Positions 10,831-20,621 of a stretch of DNA of 64,000 nt are shown in pieces (the stretch's first letter is position 1; each line of letters begins with the position of its first letter). The translations under genes were made by a program, and so were the position numbers. The notes under the pieces are model-generated. The model saw only the letters and a list, made by a program, of their open reading frames with translations, was not told the origin of the DNA and made no database searches. Source of the DNA: Sphingorhabdus sp. SMR4y (GTDB lineage: Bacteria > Pseudomonadota > Alphaproteobacteria > Sphingomonadales > Sphingomonadaceae); contig NZ_CP022336.1 of NCBI RefSeq assembly GCF_002218195.1, positions 992,001-1,056,000 of the forward strand. The letters are read 5' to 3'.

Positions 10831-11676
10831 TTGATCAATTCTGAACCTCCACTCTGGATCATCGCTCCCTTGCCGGAGGATTTGGTCCTGTGGCAATTGC
10901 CGTGGTGCGAAGCGGCAGAGGGAAAGATATCGGTCAATCGCAGCAAGTTCACCAATCTGGAGATGGCCGAGGTCATTGTCGACGCCATGCCCTTATGCCT
11001 CTCTCGCCTGACAGCGACAGAGGTCGGCCGGAAACTGACGGCCGGGAAAATTGAAACATTTCTCTGTGACCTGCCGTCTTCCTCTGAAGAGGCTATCGGC
11101 ATTACGCCGGGAGACAATCTGGCCAGCGCCAGACATATTCACGAGATCAATCGCCGATTGCTCCTGCTTGGCCAGTTGGTCGGGGAAAGCCTGAGCGCGA
11201 CAAGGACAGTGTGGCTACCATCCGGAAAGCTGGTCGATTTTCCATGGTTCCGTCAGGCAGCCGGGCAATATATCGGCGGCGGAGCCTTTCCGGCTCTGCT
11301 GCGGACCACAGTAACCGAAGTGCGCACCGGACATTTTGTTACCAGGGGTCTGGATTATTTCGCGGGTCAGGAAATTCGCCTGACCACATCCCAAGACTGT
11401 GATCTGGCTGCAGCGAGCCGGCATCTGGTGCGGATCATCGAGGATATCACCACGAACGGAAAGATCGTCACGCCGGGCTTGTCCGAAGGCTGCACTCAGG
11501 GAGAAACCCTGATCTATACACCCAGCGACGATCTGGCCCATGTCGACGTCAGCATCGCAATCGATGCCGTCAACGCCGAATGGGCCAGTTTGCAGCCGCA
11601 GACTAAGCCGCGGTGGGCGCCGCTTCGCGGACGTTCTGATCGACGTGCTCGGCAAATTGCTCGAAATTGTCGATGA
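10831..11676 (+). CDS. Uncharacterised protein (possibly DUF4261-like) overlapping the 3' end of pckA
   Basis: 281 aa, starting at TTG 10831 with GGAAGCGGAA upstream. No signal peptide or membrane helix. The middle has [17 protein letters not shown] and the C-terminal half has [21 protein letters not shown], which recalls the GL.xF.xxEI pattern of DUF4261 proteins; this is a weak resemblance. The last 25 codons are Arg-rich (about residue 257 on) and lie antisense over the end of pckA: the two reading frames overlap by 74 bases tail to tail. That tail looks like antisense sequence rather than evolved protein, so the ancestral stop may have been lost. Confidence 0.6.
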   Translation: MINSEPPLWIIAPLPEDLVLWQLPWCEAAEGKISVNRSKFTNLEMAEVIVDAMPLCLSRLTATEVGRKLTAGKIETFLCDLPSSSEEAIGITPGDNLASARHIHEINRRLLLLGQLVGESLSATRTVWLPSGKLVDFPWFRQAAGQYIGGGAFPALLRTTVTEVRTGHFVTRGLDYFAGQEIRLTTSQDCDLAAASRHLVRIIEDITTNGKIVTPGLSEGCTQGETLIYTPSDDLAHVDVSIAIDAVNAEWASLQPQTKPRWAPLRGRSDRRARQIARNCR

Positions 11677-13198
11677 ACAGTTTGACCAGCTTCTGCGCGG
11701 TTTCGTCATAGGCATTCGGGTCGGACCAGGTCGAGCGTGGATCCAGAATCGTATCGTCGACTCCGGCAACCGATACCGGAACCTCAAAACCAAAATTCTC
11801 GTCGATCCGGAATTCACCTTCGTTCAGGCTGCCGTCCAGCGCCGCGTTCAGCAACGCGCGGGTCGCCTTGATCGGCATGCGATTGCCTTCGCCATATTTG
11901 CCGCCGGTCCAGCCGGTATTCACCAGCCAGCAACGAACGCCCCCTTTGGCGATCCGCTCTTTCAGCAAATTGCCATAGACCGAGGGATGCCGCGGCATGA
12001 ACGGTGCACCGAAACAGGTTGAGAAAGTCGCCTCAGGCTCGGTTACCCCGATTTCGGTGCCCGCAACCTTGGCGGTGTAACCGGACAGGAAGTGATACAT
12101 TGCCTGCTCCGGAGTCAGTCGGGAGATCGGAGGCAGAACACCGAACGCGTCGGCGGTCAGCATGATCAGATTCTTCGGCACCGGTCCCATATTTTCTTTC
12201 GAAACATTGGGAATGAAGTCAATCGGATAGGCGGCACGGGTATTTTCCGCCTTGCTGCTGTCATCCAGATCAAGCTCGCGGGTTTCCGGATCCATGACGA
12301 CATTTTCCAGCACGGTTCCGAACCGGCGAGTGGTAGCGTAAATTTCCGGTTCTGCTTCTTCGGAAAGGCGGATCATCTTGGCGTAGCAGCCGCCTTCGAA
12401 ATTGAAGACCGCCGTATCGGACCAGCCATGTTCATCATCGCCGATCAGCACGCGGCTGGCATCAGCCGACAGCGTGGTCTTGCCGGTTCCCGACAGACCG
12501 AAGAAGATCGCCGTATCCCCTTCCGGACCGATATTGGCCGAGCAGTGCATTGGCATGACCGAATCCAGCGGTAGCAGATAATTGAGCAGGCCGAACACCG
12601 ACTTCTTCATTTCGCCGGCATAAGCGGTACCGCCGATCAGGATCAGCTTCTCGGTCAGATTGACCGCGATGACCGTCTCGCTACGCGTGCCGTGGCGGGC
12701 CGGATCAGCCTTGAAGCTTGGCAGATCGATGATTGTATATTCCGGATCGAAAGCCGCCAGTTCATCGGCTGTCGGCCGAACCAGCATGGTGCGAATGAAA
12801 AGGTTATGCCAGGCCAGCTCGTTGATGATGCGGACGTTGACCCGGTGCTCCGGCTGCGAACCGCCGAACAGATCCTGTACGAACAGCGTGTCTTTTTCTG
12901 ACAGAGCAGCGAGAAAATCTTCCTTCAACGCGGCGAAATGCTCCGGCGTCATACCGACATTGGTCTTGCCCCACCAGACGCTGTCCTCGGTTTCGCCATC
13001 GCGGACGATGAACTTGTCATTGGCCGAGCGTCCGGTGTGCTTGCCGGTTTCGACAACCAGTGGTCCGTCCTTGGCCAAATGCCCTTCCCCCCGGGAAACG
13101 GCGGCTTCAACCAGAGCGGAAGCTCCGAGATTCCAGTGCTGTTCGCCTGAATGGGTGAAACCTTGATCATTTAACGTTACAGACGAAACTTTTGGCAC
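11603..13198 (-). CDS. pckA: Phosphoenolpyruvate carboxykinase (ATP)
   Basis: 531 aa, normal for the ATP-dependent enzyme. It converts oxaloacetate plus ATP to PEP, CO2 and ADP, the entry step of gluconeogenesis. Visible motifs: TGRSANDKF (substrate loop, about 54-63), [12 protein letters not shown] (190-200), the kinase-1a P-loop [14 protein letters not shown] (233-246) and the metal-binding LIGDDEHGW just after. Start is GTG 13198 with GGGGA upstream. It lies back to back with chvI, which is the conserved alphaproteobacterial order; control by ChvI or PTS signals is plausible but not shown by a recognised site. Confidence 0.98.
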   Translation of the reverse strand: MPKVSSVTLNDQGFTHSGEQHWNLGASALVEAAVSRGEGHLAKDGPLVVETGKHTGRSANDKFIVRDGETEDSVWWGKTNVGMTPEHFAALKEDFLAALSEKDTLFVQDLFGGSQPEHRVNVRIINELAWHNLFIRTMLVRPTADELAAFDPEYTIIDLPSFKADPARHGTRSETVIAVNLTEKLILIGGTAYAGEMKKSVFGLLNYLLPLDSVMPMHCSANIGPEGDTAIFFGLSGTGKTTLSADASRVLIGDDEHGWSDTAVFNFEGGCYAKMIRLSEEAEPEIYATTRRFGTVLENVVMDPETRELDLDDSSKAENTRAAYPIDFIPNVSKENMGPVPKNLIMLTADAFGVLPPISRLTPEQAMYHFLSGYTAKVAGTEIGVTEPEATFSTCFGAPFMPRHPSVYGNLLKERIAKGGVRCWLVNTGWTGGKYGEGNRMPIKATRALLNAALDGSLNEGEFRIDENFGFEVPVSVAGVDDTILDPRSTWSDPNAYDETAQKLVKLFIDNFEQFAEHVDQNVREAAPTAA

Positions 13199-13432
13199 AG
13201 ATAATCCCCTATGGCTGGAAACAGGTTGAGGTTACGCCGACCCGGCGAAATTGAAAAGCCGCTTACTCAACACAGTCGAGTCGGTCAAATTTCTTCCCGC
13301 GACCTGACAAAAATAAGTCAATGGGCCTGTTTGCGACTCCCGCCTGAGTGCCGCTGCCGACAAGCCATCTTGTAACATAGTATCCCATCCACTAGGTCAC
13401 ATCCAGCACAAGTGGCGAAGGAGCGCGAAACA

Positions 13433-14137
13433 ATGGCAGCCAATATTGCTCTTGTCGACGACGACCGCAATATATTGACGTCCGTATCGATCGCCTTGCA
13501 GGCAGAGGGCTTTATCACCCGTGTATATTCGGACAGCGAGGCAGCCCTTCATGCGATATTGGAGAATCCGCCGGATCTCGCGGTGTTCGATATAAAAATG
13601 CCGAAAATGGACGGCCTGGAACTGCTCAGGCGGGTCCGCGAAAAATCGAATGTTCCGGTCATATTCCTGACCTCAAAGGACGAAGAGCTGGATGAAGCGC
13701 TTGGCCTTGCGATGGGAGCCGATGATTATATCAAGAAGCCATTTTCCCAGCGGCTGCTGATCGCTCGTGTCCGGTCTATATTGCGGCGGTCCGATTTCCT
13801 GAAATCGGTCGACGAAGGCCAAGATGACGAAGCCGCCGAACCGCTGGTGCGCGGAAAGCTGGAAATGGACCCGGCACGTCATCTGGTCCGCTGGAAAGAC
13901 GAGAATGTCACACTGACGGTAACGGAATTCATGATCCTGGAAACGCTGGCGCACCGGCCGGGTGTGGTAAAAAGCCGCAACCAGTTGATGGACGCCGCCT
14001 ATCAGGATGACGTCTATGTCGATGACCGGACAATCGACAGCCATATCAAGAGACTGCGACGAAAATTCCGCGAAGTAGACCCCGAATTTGATGCAATAGA
14101 TACATTATATGGAGCCGGTTATCGCTACACCGAATAA
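13433..14137 (+). CDS. chvI: OmpR-family response regulator ChvI
   Basis: 234 aa. Receiver domain with acidic pocket LVDDDRN (9-11), phosphoacceptor Asp53 in [12 protein letters not shown], Thr/Ser in FLTSKDEE and Lys in DDYIKKPFS; winged-helix output domain with [16 protein letters not shown] and the recognition segment [17 protein letters not shown]. The frame opens at GTG 13412, but ATG 13433 has GGAG nine bases upstream and starts directly on the receiver. ChvI with ChvG controls envelope stress, acid response and exopolysaccharide genes in alphaproteobacteria, so the XrtA locus 13 kb away is a candidate target. The 234-base region shared with pckA should hold both promoters. Confidence 0.95.
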   Translation: MAANIALVDDDRNILTSVSIALQAEGFITRVYSDSEAALHAILENPPDLAVFDIKMPKMDGLELLRRVREKSNVPVIFLTSKDEELDEALGLAMGADDYIKKPFSQRLLIARVRSILRRSDFLKSVDEGQDDEAAEPLVRGKLEMDPARHLVRWKDENVTLTVTEFMILETLAHRPGVVKSRNQLMDAAYQDDVYVDDRTIDSHIKRLRRKFREVDPEFDAIDTLYGAGYRYTE

Positions 14138-15695
14138 AGACGGGCAAGCGAATGACCGCGGACTGTCGCTCCGCTGGTCGGCCAGGCTCTCGCTGACGAC
14201 CCGTATTCTGGTGGTCAATGTTCTGGCGATCGCATTGCTGGCCGGCGGTCTGTTCTATCTCAACAATTATCGCGACCGGCTGACCGAAGAGCGTCTGGTC
14301 CAGGCCAGAATGCAGCTGACGATCGTCGCCGATGCCTTGTCGGCGGTCGAGCCCGAGTATAAAAATATGCTCATCCGGCAGTTTTCCAGCCATCTCCGCG
14401 CCCGGTTGCGGCTCTATGCCCCGGATGGCACGAAAATCGTCGACAGCTTCGCGCTGGCAGAGCCTAGTTATAAATTTGTCGACCCTGAGGCAGAACCCCT
14501 CCGCAAGGACCTGGCCCGCCTGCTCGACCGCACCATAGAAAGTCTGGTGTTCAGCGCACCGATCCCGAAATACAGCGAACCCGACATTGATATTGCCGGT
14601 GCGTGGCCCGAGCTCGTCGCGGCCAGGGGCGAGACAGAAGCGGTCAGTTCGGTCCGCCTGGCCCCCGACCGGACGCCGGTTATCGCGGCAGGAAAATCAC
14701 TGCCCGACGAAGCCGGCACGATCTTGCTGACGGCCAATGCACGCGACATCACCCGCATTGTCAGGGCCGAACGGTCGAGCGTGCTGCTGGTAATTCTGGT
14801 AGCCGCCACGGTATCGATATTGCTTTCGCTTTTTCTCGCCCGGACCATCGTGCAACCGATCAGAAAACTGGCCCACGCCGCCTTGCGGGTCAGAATGGGA
14901 CGATCCGACGAAATTGCCATTCCGCGCATGCCGGACCGGCGCGATGAAATCGGCCAGCTGAGCCGCGCGCTGTCCGATATGAGCAGCGCCTTGCGCTATC
15001 GCATCAATGCGACCGAAGCCTTCGCTGCCGATGTCAGCCACGAAATCAAAAACCCCCTCGCCTCGCTGCGCTCTGCTCTGGAAGGGCTGGAACGGGTCGA
15101 TGATCCGGATCTGCAAAAGCAATTGCTCGACGTCGCCAATGACGACGTTCAACGGATCGACCGGCTGATCAACGATATTTCCGACGCATCCAGGGTTGAT
15201 GCCGAACTGGCGCGGGCCAAGTTCGAGCCGATTGATATCGGCAAAATGCTCGAACAGCTGCTCGCCGCGCGCGAACAGCGAGCTTCCAACCTCGGCGTGC
15301 ATATTGCTTTTGCCCGCCCCGCCAAGGATGTAGCGCGGGTGATGGGCGACGGGGGCCGCCTTGAGCGCGTGTTCAGCAATCTTCTGGACAATGCGGTCTC
15401 TTTTTCACCGGATGGCGGCCTTGTGGAAATATTGGCGACACCGGATGGTGACGAGATTGTCATCCATGTCGCCGATCAGGGGCCGGGCGTCGATCCGGAC
15501 CAGCGCGAACAGGTGTTCCAGCGCTTCCATTCCGACCGGCCCGATGGCGAGGCCTTTGGCAAGCATAGCGGACTCGGACTGGCGATCGCCAAGACGATCG
15601 TCGAGGGACATCAGGGGAAGATCTGGATCATGGACCGGCCCGGGGGCCAATCGGGCGCCTGTTTTGAAGTGCGGCTGCCCAAGGCCATGGGATGA
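14109..15695 (+). CDS. chvG: Sensor histidine kinase ChvG
   Basis: 528 aa. TM1 about residues 31-50, a periplasmic sensor domain of about 170 residues, TM2 about 223-245, HAMP ([17 protein letters not shown]), HisKA with His311 in [14 protein letters not shown], and HATPase_c with N-box [16 protein letters not shown] and GLGLAIAK. Architecture and synteny are those of ChvG/ExoS, whose periplasmic domain is inhibited by ExoR in rhizobia; no exoR is in this window. The ATG at 14109 lies inside the end of chvI (29-base overlap), so the two are coupled. hprK follows with an ATGA overlap. Confidence 0.95.
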   Translation: MEPVIATPNKDGQANDRGLSLRWSARLSLTTRILVVNVLAIALLAGGLFYLNNYRDRLTEERLVQARMQLTIVADALSAVEPEYKNMLIRQFSSHLRARLRLYAPDGTKIVDSFALAEPSYKFVDPEAEPLRKDLARLLDRTIESLVFSAPIPKYSEPDIDIAGAWPELVAARGETEAVSSVRLAPDRTPVIAAGKSLPDEAGTILLTANARDITRIVRAERSSVLLVILVAATVSILLSLFLARTIVQPIRKLAHAALRVRMGRSDEIAIPRMPDRRDEIGQLSRALSDMSSALRYRINATEAFAADVSHEIKNPLASLRSALEGLERVDDPDLQKQLLDVANDDVQRIDRLINDISDASRVDAELARAKFEPIDIGKMLEQLLAAREQRASNLGVHIAFARPAKDVARVMGDGGRLERVFSNLLDNAVSFSPDGGLVEILATPDGDEIVIHVADQGPGVDPDQREQVFQRFHSDRPDGEAFGKHSGLGLAIAKTIVEGHQGKIWIMDRPGGQSGACFEVRLPKAMG

Positions 15696-16147
15696 CGGAC
15701 GGTCATGATAAAAAGGACCGAGTGACGTTGCACGCCACTGCCGTGGCGATTGCCGGTGCCGGTCTGTTGATCAGGGGGAAATCCGGTTCCGGCAAGTCCG
15801 ATCTCGCCCTGCGCCTGATCGACCGGGGGGCCGACTTGATCAGCGATGATCAGGTCGTCGTCAGCCGTCAGGGCCCCGAATTGTCGCTCAGTCCGCCTCC
15901 CCGGCTCGCCGGAAAACTGGAGGTGCGCTCGCTCGGAATATGGGAGCGTGAACATGTTTCGGGAATCGCATTGAACCTGATCATCGACCTGAAAGACCAG
16001 GTGGAGCGCTTTCCGATGGACCGGCAGGTCACGATTTTACTAGGCTTGGAATTTCCATCCTGTACATTGAATGCTATGGAGCCAAGTGCAGCGATAAAGG
16101 CCGAACTGGCCATGCAACGCACAATGCAGGGCGCGAAGGAATCATGA
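15692..16147 (+). CDS. hprK: HPr kinase/phosphorylase, short alphaproteobacterial form
   Basis: 151 aa. It retains only the C-terminal catalytic half of Firmicute HprK, as usual in alphaproteobacteria. P-loop GKSGSGKSDLAL at 29-40, then ADLISDDQVV with the catalytic Asp pair and GIWEREHVSGIALNLI in the position of the HprK signature. It phosphorylates HPr on a serine in response to metabolites. It overlaps chvG (ATGA) and rapZ (ATGA), which ties PTS control to the envelope two-component system at the translation level. Confidence 0.93.
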   Translation: MTDGHDKKDRVTLHATAVAIAGAGLLIRGKSGSGKSDLALRLIDRGADLISDDQVVVSRQGPELSLSPPPRLAGKLEVRSLGIWEREHVSGIALNLIIDLKDQVERFPMDRQVTILLGLEFPSCTLNAMEPSAAIKAELAMQRTMQGAKES

Positions 16148-17079
16148 GCGACAAACTTGCCAAACCGGTTCTGCTGGTCACCGGCCTGTCCGGCGCGGGC
16201 AAATCCACTGCCTTGAATACGCTGGAGGATATCGGCTGGGAAACGATCGACAATTTCCCGTTTCGGCTGGTCGAACGCTTGCTCAAAACGCCACCTTCCA
16301 GCTCCCGGGGGGACAGCGATCCGCCGCTGGCGATCGGTTTCGACAGCCGGACCCGGGGTTTTGAACCGGACAAGCTGGTCGAAAGCGTAAAACGTCTGCA
16401 ATCCAAACAGGATTATCAGATCAGTACGCTCTATCTGGATTGTGCCGGTGGTGAATTGGAACGGCGTTACAGCGAAACCAGACGGCGGCATCCGCTGGCG
16501 CTCGACCGCCCCGCAAAACAGGGCATAGCGCTGGAACGGACCATGTTTGCCCCGTTCCGCAGCTGGGCCGACCATGTGATAGATACCACCGACCTGACCG
16601 CCAATGACCTGCAACGCGAAATCCGCCAGCAGTTCACCCTCGACAAGGATGCGGTCACCACGATCACCTTCACCAGCTTTGGATTTTCCCGCGGCATCCC
16701 CAACAATATCGATCTTCTGTTCGATGTCCGCTTTCTGGCCAATCCGTTCTGGGACCCGGAACTGAAACTGAAAACCGGACTGGATGAAGATGTTGCCGCA
16801 TATATCGGCAAGGACCCGGCCTACCACGAGGCGATCGAGAAGATATTAGACCTGCTCAAGTTCCTGCTTCCGCGCTATCAGGAGGCGGGAAAGGCCTATG
16901 TCAATATCGGGATCGGCTGCACCGGCGGCCGCCACAGATCGGTACATGTTGCCGAGCGTCTGAGCAAAGACTTGCGTGCCAGCGGCTTTTCGCCCAATGT
17001 CTTCCATCGCAATTTGGCGTCAAGGCCGATAGAAGCGCTCGAATCAATGCAGAAATCAAACGGAAACAGGGGAATTTAA
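16144..17079 (+). CDS. rapZ: RNase adapter protein RapZ (YvcJ family)
   Basis: 311 aa. P-loop VTGLSGAGKSTALNTLED (12-29), a Walker B-like FGFSRGIPNNIDLLFDVRFL, FWDPEL, and the C-terminal domain with the near-invariant IGIGCTGGRHRSVHVAERL. In enterobacteria RapZ binds GlmZ/GlmY RNAs and guides RNase E on glmS mRNA; in alphaproteobacteria this function is unproven but the family is usually encoded with PTS components, as here between hprK and EIIA. ATGA overlap with hprK. Confidence 0.95.
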   Translation: MSDKLAKPVLLVTGLSGAGKSTALNTLEDIGWETIDNFPFRLVERLLKTPPSSSRGDSDPPLAIGFDSRTRGFEPDKLVESVKRLQSKQDYQISTLYLDCAGGELERRYSETRRRHPLALDRPAKQGIALERTMFAPFRSWADHVIDTTDLTANDLQREIRQQFTLDKDAVTTITFTSFGFSRGIPNNIDLLFDVRFLANPFWDPELKLKTGLDEDVAAYIGKDPAYHEAIEKILDLLKFLLPRYQEAGKAYVNIGIGCTGGRHRSVHVAERLSKDLRASGFSPNVFHRNLASRPIEALESMQKSNGNRGI

Positions 17080-17083
17080 TCAG

Positions 17084-17488
17084 GTGATTGGATTGGTCCT
17101 CGTCACACACGGGCATCTCGCAACCGAGTTTGTCATTGCCATGGAACATGTGGTCGGCGCGCAAAAGGCGATCGCCGCCATCGGTATCGGTGCGCGCGAC
17201 GATATGGAAGAACGCCGCAAGGAGATTGCTGATAGCATTGCAAGAGTGGATTCCGGCGACGGAGTCATCATTCTGACCGACCTGTTCGGCGGAACGCCTT
17301 CCAATCTCGCTATTTCTTTGATGGAAAAAGGCAAGGTCGAAGTTATCGCCGGAGTCAATTTGCCGATGCTCATCCGCCTCGACGGGGCGCGCAAGTGCAT
17401 GGACATCGGATCCGCCATCGCCGCAGCAAAGGAAGCAGGCCGTAAATATATCAGCGTCGCTTCGGAAATTCTGGGAAGCGATGCGTGA
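17084..17488 (+). CDS. PTS EIIA component, mannose family (regulatory, EIIA-Man/PtsM-like)
   Basis: 134 aa, starting at GTG 17084, four bases after rapZ. The N-terminus IGLVLVTHGHLATEFV places the phosphorylated His at residue 9, matching His10 of E. coli EIIA-Man; DLFGGTPSNLA (about 66-76) is the second family signature. No EIIB, EIIC or EIID follows, so it is a signalling EIIA that receives phosphate from HPr rather than part of a sugar transporter. It overlaps the HPr gene (GTGA). Confidence 0.94.
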   Translation: MIGLVLVTHGHLATEFVIAMEHVVGAQKAIAAIGIGARDDMEERRKEIADSIARVDSGDGVIILTDLFGGTPSNLAISLMEKGKVEVIAGVNLPMLIRLDGARKCMDIGSAIAAAKEAGRKYISVASEILGSDA

Positions 17489-17763
17489 GCGAAGTTCGTA
17501 AAACCGTAGAAATCACAAACAACCGTGGCCTTCATGCGAGAGCCAGCGCCAAGTTTGTCACCTATGTCAGCAAACTGCCAGAGGGTCTGGATGTCCGTGT
17601 CGCCAAGGATGGCACCGAGGTCACAGGCACGTCGATCATGGGCCTGATGATGCTCGGCGCTGCCAAGGGCGACAGCGTCGAAATCATCGTATCCGGTGAC
17701 CAGGCAGAGAGCGCGCTGGAAAAACTGGCTGGTCTGATATTCGACGGTTTCGGCGAAGACTGA
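17485..17763 (+). CDS. ptsH: Phosphocarrier protein HPr (regulatory)
   Basis: 92 aa, starting at GTG 17485 overlapping the EIIA stop. His17 in NNRGLHARASAKF is the site phosphorylated by enzyme I; Ser50 in VTGTSIMGLMML corresponds to the regulatory Ser46 site used by HPr kinase, which is encoded 1.4 kb upstream. Enzyme I is not in the window. The gene closes the chvI-chvG-hprK-rapZ-EIIA-HPr cluster. Confidence 0.95.
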   Translation: MSEVRKTVEITNNRGLHARASAKFVTYVSKLPEGLDVRVAKDGTEVTGTSIMGLMMLGAAKGDSVEIIVSGDQAESALEKLAGLIFDGFGED

Positions 17764-17767
17764 GCCG

Positions 17768-18571
17768 ATGCGCCACCAGATTACCGGCTTTTCCAATCCG
17801 ACGATAAAGCGGCTGCGCAGCCTGCGCGAAAAGAAGCATCGCAAGCGGGAGGGATTGTTCCTCGCCGAAGGCCTCCGGATACTCACCGAAGCGCTGGAAA
17901 GTGGCAGGACACCGAAAATATTGGTCGTGGTCGAGGACGTGGAACTGCATCCGCTGGCACAGGAAATCGAAGCAGCGACGGCGGCCGCCGGGGGCGATGT
18001 TATCGAAACCAGCGAGGCGATCATCGCCAAGCTGTCCGGCAAATCCAACCCACAATCTATCATCGGCATCTATCCGGACCATCCGGTTCCGCTGGCGGAG
18101 CTGGATCGATCGGATTCAAATATCTGGCTGGTCGCCCAGGCGCTGCGCGATCCGGGCAATCTCGGGACGATATTGCGGACCGGAGACGCGGTTGGCGCAG
18201 GCGGGCTGATCCTGATCGATGATTGTGTCGATCCCTTTTCCGTTGAAGCGGTGCGCGCAAGCATGGGCGCCGTTTTTACACAGCAGATCGTTCAGGCCCG
18301 CTGGCCGGATTTTCTGGACTGGCTGCGCAACGGCCCCGGCGAACTGGTCGGTACCAGCCTCAACACCGACAAGGATTATCAGTCGGTACAATATCGCTCT
18401 CCCACCTTCTTGCTGATCGGTAACGAAGCGCAAGGATTGCCCGAGGATTATGAAGCCGCCTGCGATATTTTGGTCAAGATGCCGATGATGGGCAAAGCCG
18501 ACAGTCTCAACGCTGCCGTCGCCGCTTCCGTCATGGTCTATGAGGTGCTGAACCAGAGCCGCAACAGATAA
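17768..18571 (+). CDS. RNA 2'-O-methyltransferase, TrmH/SpoU family
   Basis: 267 aa. N-terminal substrate-binding domain (IKRLRSLREKKHRKREGLFLAEG, which resembles RlmB/TrmH N-domains) and a C-terminal SPOUT knot with the three SpoU motifs: LRDPGNLGTILRTGDAVGA (motif 1), FLLIGNEAQGL (motif 2) and LNAAVAASVMVYE (motif 3). It uses SAM to methylate a ribose in rRNA or tRNA; which nucleotide cannot be told. It begins four bases after the HPr stop and may be read through from that operon. Confidence 0.92.
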   Translation: MRHQITGFSNPTIKRLRSLREKKHRKREGLFLAEGLRILTEALESGRTPKILVVVEDVELHPLAQEIEAATAAAGGDVIETSEAIIAKLSGKSNPQSIIGIYPDHPVPLAELDRSDSNIWLVAQALRDPGNLGTILRTGDAVGAGGLILIDDCVDPFSVEAVRASMGAVFTQQIVQARWPDFLDWLRNGPGELVGTSLNTDKDYQSVQYRSPTFLLIGNEAQGLPEDYEAACDILVKMPMMGKADSLNAAVAASVMVYEVLNQSRNR

Positions 18572-18620
18572 TTTGGCGTCTGGCCCTCTCTATGTTAGCC
18601 TGCCGGCGGAGGGGAAAAAT

Positions 18621-19034
18621 ATGAAAACTATAGCAATATTCTCATCGCTGGCAGCGCTCGCGCTTACGGCCTGCGATACGCCTGCAGAAGAGCCGCCGGT
18701 CGTCGAGGAAAAACTGGGCGATTATAGTGCCGTCGGTACAGAGCCGGGCTGGGCCGTCGACATCAAGGGGGAAGAGATCGCTTTCACTTCCCAGAGCGGG
18801 AATGATTTCACGCTTGCGGTCCAACGGATGAAGAAAACCGATGACGGCTGGGAGGTCAAAGGCTTTTCCGACCGGCATAATATCAACATCTACATCACCA
18901 CCGGCGTTGAATGTAACGACGGCATGAGCGACCGTGTCTATGCCGACACGGTCAAGATCGAAGCCAGCGAAAACGGCACGCTGAACGGATGCGGCGGTGC
19001 CTTTACCGAGAGCGACGCCGGCCCTTCGGCCTAG
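18621..19034 (+). CDS. COG3650-type lipoprotein, unknown function
   Basis: 137 aa. A signal peptide ends in the lipobox ALTAC with Cys18, so the mature protein should be membrane-anchored in the periplasm. The body holds GTEPGWAVDIKGEEIAF, the signature of the COG3650 family (often labelled uncharacterised membrane or META-like protein), and a conserved Cys pair (VECNDG and NGCGG). ATG 18621 was chosen over an upstream frame extension because GGAGGGG lies seven bases before it and it starts the signal peptide. Confidence 0.85.
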   Translation: MKTIAIFSSLAALALTACDTPAEEPPVVEEKLGDYSAVGTEPGWAVDIKGEEIAFTSQSGNDFTLAVQRMKKTDDGWEVKGFSDRHNINIYITTGVECNDGMSDRVYADTVKIEASENGTLNGCGGAFTESDAGPSA

Positions 19035-19037
19035 AAC

Positions 19038-20417
19038 CTATTCCGCGGCTTTCTGGCCGGGCTCCCGATCGTCCTCGATCAGTTGCTCGGCCACCGCTTC
19101 GCTATAGCGCGGCAGCGCCTCGATCTCGGGTACGGGATCCAGTTCCTTCTTGCCGGTTTCAATCTGCAATTCGGCAAACTTGCGGCCGGTGGCCATGACA
19201 TTGCGCTCGAAGCTGCCGACGAACTTGTTGTAGTTGCCGACGGCCGACCCGAGCCCCGAACCCATGCGTTTCAGATGCTCGCCGGCGGTTGCCAGACGGT
19301 CATACATTTCCTTGCCCAACTGCCCGATCTGCTTGGCTTCGGCGGCCATTTTCTCCTGTCGCCAGACACCGGCAACCGTGCGCGCAATCGCCACCAGATT
19401 GGTCGGCGTCGCCAGCAGCACTTTCTTTTCAAAGGCATGGTCCCACAAGGTCGGTTCATGCTCTAGCGCGGCGGCGAGAAAATGCTCGCCGGGCACGAAC
19501 ATGATCACATAGTCGGGCGCTTCCTCAAACTGGTCCCAATAGGCCTTTTTCGACAGGCCATCGATATGCGCTTTCATGCTGTTGCAGTGACGCGCCATCG
19601 CGAAGCTGCGGCTGTCGTCATCATCGGCCTCGAACGCATCCTGATAATCATTGAGCGACACCTTGGCATCAATGACCAGCTTGCGCCCGCCGGGCACATT
19701 GATCACCGCGTCGGGACGCAGACGGCCTTCATCGGTGTCGATGCTCTGTTCGGTGACAAAATCGGTATGTTCGGACAGGCCGCAGGTCTCGAGCACATTC
19801 TTGAGCTGCTGCTCGCCCCAGCGGCCGCGCGATTTCGGTGCGTTGCGCAAGCTGTTGACCAGCCGGGCGGCTTCCTGCTGCACCCTGTCCTGCCCCTGCC
19901 GCACCTGTTCGATGGTGGCGGTAATCCCTGCATAGGATTCGGTCCGCTCTTTCTCGATCTTGGTGATCGAGGCCTCGTAGGTTGCCAGACGCTCGTGCAC
20001 CGGCTGCAACAATTTGGCGATCTTCTCGCCGCCCTTTTCATTGGCCTGGTCGAAGCGCTGGTCGGCCCGTTCGAGAAACTGTCGCTGCGCGGTCTCCAGC
20101 ATTTTCGAACCAATCTCGGAAAATTGCGCCGACAGGGCCTCTTTCGCCTCGATCAGCTGCTGCATCTGCTTTTCATGATTGCGGGCATCGGCCTGCAGCG
20201 CCGCCAGTTCGGTTCTCGCCGCATCGCGCTCGTCGCGGACGCCGTCGAGCGTGATCCGCAGGGCATCGGTGGCCTGGGCCGCCTCCTTGGCCGACTGGAT
20301 CGCCTCCCTAGTTGCCTGCGCCGCATCCTTGGCGGGCTTGCCGCCGATAAACCAGCCGAGCGCCAGACCGCCCAGAAGAGCGAAGACGATTGCGGAAATG
20401 GTAAAAATGGGGTCCAA
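19038..20417 (-). CDS. rmuC: DNA recombination protein RmuC
   Basis: 459 aa. An N-terminal membrane helix (about 5-24, ending WFIGGKP), a long coiled coil (about 30-160, Ala/Gln/Glu-rich) and the RmuC nuclease-like domain with SRGRWGEQQLKNVLE, LVIDAKVSLNDY and FVPGEHFLAAAL. RmuC limits recombination at inverted repeats in E. coli; its biochemical action is not settled. Start is TTG 20417. The gene meets the lipoprotein gene convergently with a three-base gap. Confidence 0.93.
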   Translation of the reverse strand: MDPIFTISAIVFALLGGLALGWFIGGKPAKDAAQATREAIQSAKEAAQATDALRITLDGVRDERDAARTELAALQADARNHEKQMQQLIEAKEALSAQFSEIGSKMLETAQRQFLERADQRFDQANEKGGEKIAKLLQPVHERLATYEASITKIEKERTESYAGITATIEQVRQGQDRVQQEAARLVNSLRNAPKSRGRWGEQQLKNVLETCGLSEHTDFVTEQSIDTDEGRLRPDAVINVPGGRKLVIDAKVSLNDYQDAFEADDDDSRSFAMARHCNSMKAHIDGLSKKAYWDQFEEAPDYVIMFVPGEHFLAAALEHEPTLWDHAFEKKVLLATPTNLVAIARTVAGVWRQEKMAAEAKQIGQLGKEMYDRLATAGEHLKRMGSGLGSAVGNYNKFVGSFERNVMATGRKFAELQIETGKKELDPVPEIEALPRYSEAVAEQLIEDDREPGQKAAE

Positions 20418-20530
20418 AACAGTTCACTTTCCGACAAGAACGAAAAGGGAACTTAGGAGCGTTTTGGAGAATAGGCAATACTCGTCAATCCGAGAGTGCC
20501 GATTCAGCGCGGTGCATGAGCGAACTGCCG

Positions 20531-20598
20531 TCCATCCTGAACCTGTCGAAGGACAGTTCACGCCGCCAGCTGCACTTCGACAAGCGCAGTACGAACGG
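20531..20598. repeat. REP-like imperfect inverted repeat
   Basis: TCCATCCTGAACCTGTCGAAGG at 20531-20552 is matched in inverse orientation by CACTTCGACAAGCGCAGTAC at 20573-20592 and the following GAACGG. The core CTTGTCGAAG with its flanks is the type of sequence that recurs as extragenic palindromes in many GC-rich proteobacterial genomes. It sits in the gap between rmuC and def. Only one copy is obvious in the window. Confidence 0.6.
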
Positions 20599-20621
20599 AA
20601 CCAAGCGCAAAATCAATCGGC

